From Patescibacteria group bacterium (GTDB taxonomy: Bacteria; Patescibacteriota; Minisyncoccia; UBA6257; Colwellbacteraceae), in NCBI GenBank assembly GCA_023474185.1, contig JAMCXR010000003.1, forward strand, positions 1-20,705: a DNA stretch of 20,705 bases, read 5' to 3'. This document shows positions 1-5,724 of this stretch, piece by piece (positions within the stretch are counted from its first letter, which is position 1; each line of letters begins with the position of its first letter). The notes beneath the pieces were generated by a model. It saw nothing but the letters and a program-made list of their open reading frames with translations. It ran no database searches and had not been told where the DNA came from. The position numbers and the translations under genes were made by a program.

Positions 1-218
1 AGGTTTCCGGCGACTTGTTGAAAGGCCGCGGCCAGCAAGACCAGTACGAAGCCAGCCTCGTCTACCAAAAGAGGGTAGCTGAGGTTTACCGCCAATTAGC
101 CGAAAACAGACCGGACTGGAAAATCGTGAAATGCGTTCGCGGAGACCAACTTCGCAACAGAAACGAAATTCACGAGGAAGTAATGGCCTTGGCCGAACCG
201 TTCCTTAAAGTAGTATAG
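1..218 (+). CDS. tmk: Thymidylate kinase (dTMP kinase), C-terminal part only
   Basis: The reading frame is open from the first bases of the window (first full codon at 3) to TAG at 216-218, so the start lies outside. The visible 71 or so residues contain GRGQQDQYE followed by VYQKRVAEVYRQLAE and then WKIVKC with a C-terminal EIHEEV helix. That matches the end of dTMP kinase: the lid-region RG.D.(F/Y)E motif, the following long helix, and the final strand and helix. The enzyme phosphorylates dTMP to dTDP in the cytoplasm for dTTP synthesis. The P-loop and substrate-binding residues are not in view, so the call rests on the C-terminal third only. A strong intrinsic terminator follows at once, so this is the last gene of its transcription unit. 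Confidence 0.72.
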   Translation, partial: VSGDLLKGRGQQDQYEASLVYQKRVAEVYRQLAENRPDWKIVKCVRGDQLRNRNEIHEEVMALAEPFLKVV

Positions 219-223
219 CGTCG

Positions 224-257
224 CGCGCTCTCCCTGGAGAGCGCGTTTCTATTTTTC
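224..257 (+). terminator. Intrinsic terminator after tmk
   Basis: A perfect 9-bp GC-rich stem (CGCGCTCTC at 224-232, GAGAGCGCG at 237-245) with a CCTG loop is followed by TTTCTATTTTT. It starts 6 nt after the tmk stop and its T tract runs into the stop codon of tyrS on the opposite strand. The T tract is on the plus strand only, so it serves tmk and not tyrS. Confidence 0.85.
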
Positions 258-1470
258 AACGCCGCGAGACTTTCAAAAAATCCCTCTTCCCCGCTTGCAC
301 CACCAAAGCTGTTTTGCCGGGAATGACAATAACCGTCTTCGGGTCGGATATTTTTTCGCCGTCTACCTTGACTCCTCCTTGTTGAATCAGGCGAAACGCG
401 GAGCTTTTGCTGGCGGCCAATCTGGTTTGAACCAACAGGTCGACGATGCTTAGCCGGCTCGCCTGTATTTTTTCTTCCCTGACGTTAGCCGGCAAACGAC
501 CCTTTTGAAAAACGTTCAAAAACTCCGTCTCTGCCGCGGACGCGGATTTTTCCCCGTGGTAAATGGCGACAACTTCGCGGGCGAGCCGCAATTTGGCGTC
601 GCGAGGGTTTACTTTTCCGGTTTGCATACCCGATTCTATCGCGTTTATTTCCTCCCGCGAGACATCGGTCGTCAAAAGTAAATATCTGCCGATGAGTCCG
701 TCGCGCACCGACATCAGTTTGCCGAACATGTCGTTTGGTTCATCAGTGATATTAATGACGTTGCCCCAGCTGGTTGACATCTTGCGTCCGTCAGTGCCCT
801 CGAGCATCTCGCAGGTTAAAATATCCTGCTCTTTTTTCCCGTAATACTTTTGGACGGCCCTTCCGGCCATCAGGTTAAAAAGCTGGTCAAAACCTCCTAT
901 TTCCACGTCGGCCTTCACGGCCACGCTGTCATACCCCTGCATTAGCGGATAAAGGAATTCGCGCAAACTGATATCGATTCCTTTTTCGTACCTTTCCTTG
1001 AAATTGCGCCGAGCGAGCATTTGCTGGACGCTGAAACTTTCCGCCAGCCTAGTCACCTGAGTAAAATTCAATCTGCTCAGCCAAGAGCTGTTGTATTTAA
1101 CCTCAGCGGTTTTCAAATCGATTATTTTCCCCAGCTGCTTCTTGTAATTCTTCATGTTTTCCGCAACCTGAGCGGGAGTAAGCAGCGGACGCTTCGCCAG
1201 CTTGTCCGAAGGGTCGCCAATTTGAGCGGTGAAATCGCCGACAATCAAAACGACCCGATGTCCCAGGTCCTGGAAAGCGCGCAGTTTGCGCAAAAGCACC
1301 GCCCGGCCGAGATGGATGCGCGGACCGGTGGGGTCGATGCCCAGCTTTACCCTTAGTTTCTTGCCAGAAAGCAAAGCTTTTCGCAGGTGTTCCCGATCAA
1401 TTACCTCGGTGACGCCGCGGGTTAAGATTTCCTCGACGTCGTTAGCTTTTGATTTTCTTGATGACTTCAT
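256..1470 (-). CDS. tyrS: Tyrosyl-tRNA synthetase
   Basis: A class I aminoacyl-tRNA synthetase that charges tRNA-Tyr. The 404-residue length is normal for the family. The Rossmann fold carries GIDPTGPRIHLGR at about 44-56, where HLGR (53-56) stands for the HIGH signature, and KMSTS lies at 230-234. The stretch around GYDSVAVKADVEIGGFDQ (179-196) is the tyrosine and adenylate binding region. A C-terminal S4 RNA-binding domain covers about 340-403 (SSAFRLIQQGGVKVDGEKI). The start ATG at 1468-1470 lies inside clpP, a 29-bp overlap, so the two are probably translated from one mRNA; no Shine-Dalgarno sequence is evident. The fourth HIGH residue is Arg instead of His. HLGR appears, from memory, to be a recurring form in CPR TyrRS, so I do not read it as inactivation. 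Confidence 0.96.
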   Translation of the reverse strand: MKSSRKSKANDVEEILTRGVTEVIDREHLRKALLSGKKLRVKLGIDPTGPRIHLGRAVLLRKLRAFQDLGHRVVLIVGDFTAQIGDPSDKLAKRPLLTPAQVAENMKNYKKQLGKIIDLKTAEVKYNSSWLSRLNFTQVTRLAESFSVQQMLARRNFKERYEKGIDISLREFLYPLMQGYDSVAVKADVEIGGFDQLFNLMAGRAVQKYYGKKEQDILTCEMLEGTDGRKMSTSWGNVINITDEPNDMFGKLMSVRDGLIGRYLLLTTDVSREEINAIESGMQTGKVNPRDAKLRLAREVVAIYHGEKSASAAETEFLNVFQKGRLPANVREEKIQASRLSIVDLLVQTRLAASKSSAFRLIQQGGVKVDGEKISDPKTVIVIPGKTALVVQAGKRDFLKVSRR

Positions 1471-2044
1471 CGATTAAGCCGTACTCCTTGGCTTCGTCCG
1501 GCGTCAGCCAGAAATCGCGATCAGTGTCTCTTTCGATTTTCGATAACGGCTGTCCGGTATGTTTCGCCAAAATTTGATTGACTCTTTCCTTGGTTTTAAC
1601 AACATGGCGAGCCGCAATTTCAATGTCTACCGCCTGTCCCTCGGCCCCGCCCATCACTTGGTGCAAAAGTATCTCGGAGTTTGGCAAAGCGAATCTCTTT
1701 CCCTTCTTGCCGGCCCCGAGAAGAAACGCGCCCATTGAAGCCGCGGTGCCGATGCAAATAGTGCTGACGTCCGGCTTAATGGCCTGGATGGTGTCGTAAA
1801 TCGCCAGTCCGGCCGAAACGACTCCTCCTGGCGTATTCAGATAAAGATGAATATCTTTTTTGGGGTCTTCGTATTCCAGAAAAAGAAGCTGGGCAATTAC
1901 GGTGTTGGCCACCGCGTCGTTTATCGGACCGCCTAAAAATATCACCCGGTCCTTCAAAAGACGGGAATAAATGTCGTAAGCTCGTTCACCGTAATTGGTT
2001 TTTTCTATTACCGTGGGTATTAAAACCTGTCCTGATTCGTCCAT
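1442..2044 (-). CDS. clpP: ATP-dependent Clp protease proteolytic subunit
   Basis: A cytoplasmic serine peptidase that forms the double-heptamer chamber fed by Clp ATPases (ClpX or ClpC, not in this window). The 200 residues are full length. The catalytic triad is visible with correct spacing: Ser103 in GTAASMGAF, His128 in LLHQ and Asp177 in DRDFWL. NTPGGVVSAGLAIYDT (70-85) is the conserved oxyanion-region segment. The gene starts 14 nt after ppa and overlaps tyrS by 29 bp, so ppa-clpP-tyrS looks like one operon. The leader between ppa and clpP is A-rich with no Shine-Dalgarno sequence. No propeptide is evident: the mature family N-terminus (LIPTVIEKT, 8-16) is reached almost at once. Confidence 0.97.
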   Translation of the reverse strand: MDESGQVLIPTVIEKTNYGERAYDIYSRLLKDRVIFLGGPINDAVANTVIAQLLFLEYEDPKKDIHLYLNTPGGVVSAGLAIYDTIQAIKPDVSTICIGTAASMGAFLLGAGKKGKRFALPNSEILLHQVMGGAEGQAVDIEIAARHVVKTKERVNQILAKHTGQPLSKIERDTDRDFWLTPDEAKEYGLIDEVIKKIKS

Positions 2045-2058
2045 TGTTTCTTTTTGTT

Positions 2059-2526
2059 TTATTTAGCGGAGGCTTTTGTGATCACCTCTTCCGCCTCGGC
2101 GCGCGACCCCCAACCTTTGGGTTCAACCAGCTTTTTCTCCAAAACCTTGTAAGTCGCGAAAAACTGATTGATTTCGAGCCGCAGCGGTTCCGGAATATCG
2201 TCCAATTCTTTCCAGGAATCATAATAAAAGTCGTCTTCCGGGACGGCAATTATCTTTTCGTCTGGTTCGCCCTTGTCTACCATTTTAAACAGTCCGACCG
2301 GCCTGGCGTTTACCAGCGATCCGGGCAAAAGAGGAAAGCGGGTTATAACCAAAATATCCAGCGGGTCGCCGTCGTTCCCCTTGGTATCCGGCATGAAGCC
2401 GTAGTCCGCCGGATAATCCACCGAGCTGCGTAGCACCCGATCCAACTTCAAGCGGCCGGTCTTTTCGTCAAACTCATACTTATTCCTCGAACCTTTAGGA
2501 ATTTCAATTAGGACTTCTATGCTCAT
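2059..2526 (-). CDS. ppa: Inorganic pyrophosphatase, family I
   Basis: Hydrolyses pyrophosphate to two phosphates, pulling biosynthetic reactions (tRNA charging, nucleic acid synthesis) forward. At 155 residues it is slightly shorter than the E. coli enzyme. The signature DGDPLD gives metal ligands Asp52, Asp54 and Asp57, and Asp84 and Asp89 in MVDKGEPDE match E. coli Asp97 and Asp102. The conserved DYPADYGFMP (37-46) is intact. It is the first gene of ppa-clpP-tyrS, next to tyrS whose reaction produces pyrophosphate. A probable promoter lies at 2560-2588, giving a leader of about 27 nt with no Shine-Dalgarno sequence. Confidence 0.96.
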   Translation of the reverse strand: MSIEVLIEIPKGSRNKYEFDEKTGRLKLDRVLRSSVDYPADYGFMPDTKGNDGDPLDILVITRFPLLPGSLVNARPVGLFKMVDKGEPDEKIIAVPEDDFYYDSWKELDDIPEPLRLEINQFFATYKVLEKKLVEPKGWGSRAEAEEVITKASAK

Positions 2527-2559
2527 AAAATTTTCAACGCGTTAGCGGTCGACGCCCTT

Positions 2560-2588
2560 ATGATAAGACTAATAATCGCCTTCTTCAA
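2560..2588 (-). promoter_or_regulatory. Probable sigma-70 promoter for ppa-clpP-tyrS
   Basis: Reading the minus strand: -35 TTGAAG (2583-2588), 17-nt spacer, -10 TATCAT (2560-2565). Expected transcription start is near 2553, leaving about 27 nt before the ppa ATG. The -35 box sits in the loop of the inverted repeat that ends nusA. The boxes match consensus at 4 of 6 and 5 of 6 positions. Confidence 0.5.
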
Positions 2589-2602
2589 CGCTGGCGATTA
2601 TT
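2571..2602 (-). repeat. Inverted repeat over the nusA stop codon
   Basis: AATAATCGCC (2571-2580) and GGCGATTATT (2593-2602) form a perfect 10-bp stem with a 12-nt loop. The nusA stop codon (2598-2600) is inside one arm. The U tract after it is poor, so it is a weak terminator at best, or an mRNA 3'-end stabilising hairpin. It overlaps the predicted ppa promoter. Confidence 0.55.
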
Positions 2603-3806
2603 CTTCGGTTTCCGCAACGTTTTCCTCACCACCTACTTGACCGGCGGTTTCTTCTCCCCCTTCTCCGCCACCAGGTTCCACTTCCGCTATTCCTCCTTCC
2701 TGGGTCTCGTTGGGCCTGGATTCTGAGCGGACGTCGATCTTCCAGCCAGTGAGCTTGGCCGCCAGTCGGACGTTCTGCCCCCCTTTGCCTATGGCCAGGC
2801 TCAACTGATCGTCGGGAACAAAAACCCTTACTTCTCGCCTCTCGAGCTCTTCGACGCGGTGCACGCGCGCCGGGGCCAGGGCGTTTTTAATGAACGTTTC
2901 TATGTTCTCGGACCAGCCAACGACATCGATACGTTCCGGACCGAGCTCGTTCGTCACTGTCATTATTCTTGTACCGTGCTGGCCGACCACGCTGCCCACC
3001 GCATCCACTGCTTCGTGGTTGGAAGCCACGGCAATTTTGGTGCGCGATCCGGCTTCGCGGGCGATGGCCTTTATTTCCACGGTGCCATCGGCGATTTCCG
3101 GAACTTCCATTTCAAAAAGCTTGGTAATGAATCGCGGGTGTGAACGCGACAAAACAACTTCGGGGAACCGCGGCGATCCTTTTTGGACGGCAACCACGTA
3201 AAAACGCAACCTTTCTCCAATGCGATAGTGCTCTCCCGGGATGGTTTCGTTGTAAAACATGATGCCAACGGCGCGGCCGAGATCGATGTAAACATTGCCG
3301 CGTTCTATTCTTTGGACGGCGCCGCTCACCACCTGGCCTTCCTTGTCCTTAAATTCGCCGATCACCGACTCCTGTTCCGCTTCTCTCAATCTTTGGATAA
3401 TTACCTGTTTGGCGGTGCCGGCGGCTATCCTGCCGAAGTTATCCTGGTCCGGCAACGGGAATTCCATCTCGTCGCCAACCTTGGCATCGGTATTTATTTT
3501 CTTTGCTTCCTCCAATAGGATGTGTCTTTCTTCGGAGAAACGCGGCAGCTTATCCTCCGAATCGGCAATTTCCTCCCCGCCCTCGAAACGCACGGTCGTT
3601 TCGTCTACCACTTCTTTTACTTGGAAAAAGCTCATTTTTCCGGTATGGACGTCCAGCTTCGCTTTAACGTTAGCATTTCTCGAAGAATACTCGCGCTTAT
3701 ACGCGGCGGCCAATGCTTTTTCCACGACGTCGAAAATTCTTTCCGGTTCGATTTTTTTTTCTTGCGCAATTTGGTTTACGGTTTGTACTAGAGATTTTAA
3801 ATCCAT
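2598..3806 (-). CDS. nusA: Transcription termination/antitermination factor NusA
   Basis: Binds RNA polymerase and nascent RNA, promoting pausing, folding of hairpins and termination. I choose the ATG at 3804-3806 (402 residues): MDLKSLVQTVNQIAQEKKIE begins as NusA N-domains do. The longer frame from 3863 would translate through a perfect hairpin and adds 19 residues without family character. Domains: polymerase-binding N-domain (about 1-130), S1 (about 150-215, with GNVYIDLGRAVGIMF), KH1 with VDAVGSVVGQHGTRI, and KH2 with LSLAIGKGGQNVRLAAKLTGW. EVPEIADGTVEIKAIAREAG is the conserved S1-KH junction. The protein ends in a Gly/Glu-rich acidic tail instead of the AR repeats of E. coli NusA. There is no rimP or infB beside it, unlike the classic operon; it has its own promoter and leader. 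Confidence 0.94.
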   Translation of the reverse strand: MDLKSLVQTVNQIAQEKKIEPERIFDVVEKALAAAYKREYSSRNANVKAKLDVHTGKMSFFQVKEVVDETTVRFEGGEEIADSEDKLPRFSEERHILLEEAKKINTDAKVGDEMEFPLPDQDNFGRIAAGTAKQVIIQRLREAEQESVIGEFKDKEGQVVSGAVQRIERGNVYIDLGRAVGIMFYNETIPGEHYRIGERLRFYVVAVQKGSPRFPEVVLSRSHPRFITKLFEMEVPEIADGTVEIKAIAREAGSRTKIAVASNHEAVDAVGSVVGQHGTRIMTVTNELGPERIDVVGWSENIETFIKNALAPARVHRVEELERREVRVFVPDDQLSLAIGKGGQNVRLAAKLTGWKIDVRSESRPNETQEGGIAEVEPGGGEGGEETAGQVGGEENVAETEE

Positions 3807-3830
3807 TGTTCTTGACTGATTTTTTAGATT

Positions 3831-3855
3831 AAAGACCCGCCATCGGCGGGTCTTT
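3831..3855 (-). promoter_or_regulatory. Leader hairpin between the nusA promoter and the nusA start
   Basis: A perfect 11-bp stem, AAAGACCCGCC (3831-3841) and GGCGGGTCTTT (3845-3855), with a 3-nt loop. On the minus strand it comes about 6 nt after the predicted nusA transcription start and is followed by TTTAATCTAAAAAAT, a weak U tract. It can end transcripts from the proline-rich gene, attenuate nusA itself, or protect the 5' end of the nusA mRNA. The family precedent is NusA-dependent attenuation of the B. subtilis nusA operon. Confidence 0.7.
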
Positions 3856-3868
3856 AAGTTCATTTCGA

Positions 3869-3898
3869 ATGATAGCAGATTTGCTTCCGACGCGTCAA
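3869..3898 (-). promoter_or_regulatory. Strong extended -10 promoter for nusA
   Basis: Minus strand: -35 TTGACG (3893-3898), 18-nt spacer, -10 TATCAT (3869-3874) preceded by TGC, an extended -10. Both hexamers match consensus at 5 of 6 positions. The expected start is near 3861-3862, just before the leader hairpin. The -35 lies 6 nt past the proline-rich gene's stop codon. Confidence 0.68.
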
Positions 3899-3904
3899 GT
3901 TTCC

Positions 3905-5440
3905 TTAAGACCCGCTCAGCATGCTTTCGGCTTGGCTAATACCCGCGTAGGATGTGCTCAAAATCAGATATTTACCGTACCAGCCGTATTCGAAAACAGT
4001 TCCCTTCGCGCTGAATCTGACGAACCGCACCGGTTGCTTGTTGGGTAGTAATCCTCCAACCCAAGCTCCCTGACTGAACCTTCCCGGAGAAGACAAATAA
4101 AAGTTAACCAGGTCGGGGGAAGATTCGATGGTTGATTTCACCAAGTCGACGAGAGGCTCCGTCCCAACCTTGCCGCCGAGGGCGGTGGTGGTCGCGGAGG
4201 GGGAAGTAGAGGTTGACTGAGCTTCGGCCGCCACCGGAGTGGAAGTCGAATAATTGCCGCCCAGCTCGAAAACGTATCCAGGCCAAGCGTTTTGCCCATC
4301 GTAGTAAAGGAACGGGGTGAAATCGTTATCGAGATACTGAGCCAACGCCCCGTTATTGCCGGGCAGAAGAATCGATAGCGCTTGGGGGGTCTCCAAGGGA
4401 GCGCCGTTCAGCGTAATTCGCATTTCTTTAACGGTCCTGGCCGGAGTGGTTGTGGCTTCGTTGGCGGCGTTGATGGCGGAAACCAAACTGGCTGTGGAAA
4501 GAGAAGTCAAATCGAGAGAAACCGCCGCCGTCGAAGTTGTAAAGAAGGAATGATGAACGAATGGCGGCGGAGTGGGCGTTTGGGCAACCGGCGTGGAAGT
4601 CGGAACTGCCGGAGCAATCGGAGCTTTTGGTCCTCCGGCGAATTTCTGAACAAGGAAGAAAGCGGCTCCTCCCAAGACTACGACTACCGCCAGTCCGATT
4701 ACAACATATTTGAGGGTATTTTTAGAAACGGCCTGAGATTTTTTTATGCCAGCTCCTTCGGCGACGGCCTGCGGTGTAAAAACCGGCCCGCCTTCGAACC
4801 CGTAAGGGTTAACGGGAGGCTGTTCCTTGGCGCCCGCAACCTTCGAAGAAAGATCGCCGACGGCAGGCGACGGTTTGGCCGGAGCTACTTCGGGTTGGGC
4901 GCTGATCCCCCCCGAACTTTTTAAAGCTTCGAGATCGCTCCCCAGGGTGCGGACAGCGACGTCCCCCATTCCGGGGGGCGGAGTCACGCCACCGAGTCCG
5001 GCCGCGGGAGCCGCTGGAGGCGGCGGCACCGCCGGAGCGGGCGCAACAAAAGGAGCCGGCTGAGGCGGAACGGGCGGGATTTGCGGGCCGGCGGCACCAG
5101 CTCCAGAACTGATGGTGGAAACCGGTTCCGGTTTGTTCAGTCCGTAATTGACAACCGTCGGCACTTCCGGTGCCTTCGAGGGTGCCGGTGAAACCGGCGG
5201 CGGAGGTATGGGAACTTCTTTTGCCGGTTCAGCAGCAACAGGAGAAGGAGGGGTTGGCGCAGTTGGAGGAATCGGCGCCTCGGGCGTTGGCGACGTCGGT
5301 GGCGTCGGCTGACCAGGGCCGCCAAGAGGGGCTGGACTTCCGGACGAGTTGATTGAAAAACTTGGAGTCAAGCGTTCCGATCCGCTTTTTTGATTGGGAT
5401 CGTTTTGAGGAACTCCGGGAAAATTAGCGTTTGGTTCCAT
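3905..5440 (-). CDS. Proline-rich single-pass membrane protein of unknown function
   Basis: A 511-residue protein I cannot assign to a family. Residues 1 to about 240 are low-complexity and very rich in Pro, Ala and Gly with no signal peptide, so this part probably stays in the cytoplasm. A short SDLEALKSSGG segment (168-178) sits between the proline-rich blocks. One strong membrane helix spans about 244-265 (YVVIGLAVVVVLGGAAFFLV). A Thr/Pro/Ser-rich linker follows, then an outside domain of about 210 residues that looks folded (MRITLNGAPLETPQALSILL, FLYYDGQNAWPGYVFELGG and a C-terminal region with FEYGWYGKYLILSTS). The likely topology is N-in/C-out. The C-terminal part looks like a small extracytoplasmic sensor or binding domain, which is inference. 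It has its own near-leaderless promoter, and nusA lies downstream with a separate promoter. Confidence 0.82.
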   Translation of the reverse strand: MEPNANFPGVPQNDPNQKSGSERLTPSFSINSSGSPAPLGGPGQPTPPTSPTPEAPIPPTAPTPPSPVAAEPAKEVPIPPPPVSPAPSKAPEVPTVVNYGLNKPEPVSTISSGAGAAGPQIPPVPPQPAPFVAPAPAVPPPPAAPAAGLGGVTPPPGMGDVAVRTLGSDLEALKSSGGISAQPEVAPAKPSPAVGDLSSKVAGAKEQPPVNPYGFEGGPVFTPQAVAEGAGIKKSQAVSKNTLKYVVIGLAVVVVLGGAAFFLVQKFAGGPKAPIAPAVPTSTPVAQTPTPPPFVHHSFFTTSTAAVSLDLTSLSTASLVSAINAANEATTTPARTVKEMRITLNGAPLETPQALSILLPGNNGALAQYLDNDFTPFLYYDGQNAWPGYVFELGGNYSTSTPVAAEAQSTSTSPSATTTALGGKVGTEPLVDLVKSTIESSPDLVNFYLSSPGRFSQGAWVGGLLPNKQPVRFVRFSAKGTVFEYGWYGKYLILSTSYAGISQAESMLSGS

Positions 5441-5447
5441 ACTGAAA

Positions 5448-5453
5448 ATTATA
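5448..5453 (-). promoter_or_regulatory. Extended -10 box 7 nt before the proline-rich gene
   Basis: Minus strand TGGTATAAT: a perfect -10 (TATAAT) with the TGn extension, followed by 7 nt and the ATG at 5440. No good -35 is seen 16-18 nt upstream, as is usual for extended -10 promoters. Transcription would start at or 1-2 nt before the A of the ATG. Confidence 0.65.
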
Positions 5454-5476
5454 CCACAGAAAAATTAAGCAATAAC

Positions 5477-5485
5477 TGTGGATAA
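5477..5485 (-). promoter_or_regulatory. Perfect DnaA-box sequence
   Basis: Minus strand TTATCCACA matches the strict 9-mer DnaA box. It also forms part of an inverted repeat, CCACAG (5454-5459) and CTGTGG (5476-5481), that flanks the region just upstream of the proline-rich gene's -10. Whether DnaA binds here is not shown by sequence alone. Confidence 0.4.
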
Positions 5486-5724
5486 AGAATCGGAGATTAT
5501 AATACGGCACTTAGCGTTTTCTTGCCCACAATTTTGGGCCGCAGACGGATAATCCCGCTAATCAAAACGAGTCCTTAACGCGAAACTCGAAACAAATTAC
5601 AAATAACGAACCGCAAACAGTGGCGGATTCGGCTGCAATCTGGAATTTATATCTCTGTTTTATTCTCGATTTCGAGTTCCCGGATAACGATTTTATGACT
5701 AAACCCTTCAGCCACGCCTGAGGA

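Larger units (their letters stand above)
5441..5724. other. Gene-free interval between pnp and the proline-rich gene
   Basis: 284 bases with no plausible coding frame. It holds the promoter of the proline-rich gene (5448-5453), a perfect DnaA-box sequence (5477-5485), a CCACAG/CTGTGG inverted repeat, and a palindromic ATTATAAT at 5496-5503. A small hairpin (GCCCA/TGGGC, about 5524-5539) has no T tract. The pnp end (5707-5724) has only a bulged weak stem, so no convincing pnp terminator is visible. Confidence 0.6.

Noticed and set aside
3807..3863. N-terminal extension of NusA from the ATG at 3863
   Set aside because: It would translate through the perfect leader hairpin, begins at or upstream of the predicted transcription start, and the added 19 residues do not look like a NusA N-domain, whereas the ATG at 3806 does.
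4356..5352. Long frames opposite the proline-rich gene (both strands)
   Set aside because: They are by-products of the GC-rich Pro/Ala/Gly codons of the real gene; the peptides are low-complexity and have no start signals.
5454..5485. Replication origin
   Set aside because: Only one strict DnaA box plus one degenerate partner, no AT-rich unwinding element with clustered boxes, and no dnaA or dnaN nearby.
5496..5503. Palindromic ATTATAAT as a second promoter on either strand
   Set aside because: No suitable -35 on either strand, and on the plus strand there is no gene to serve.
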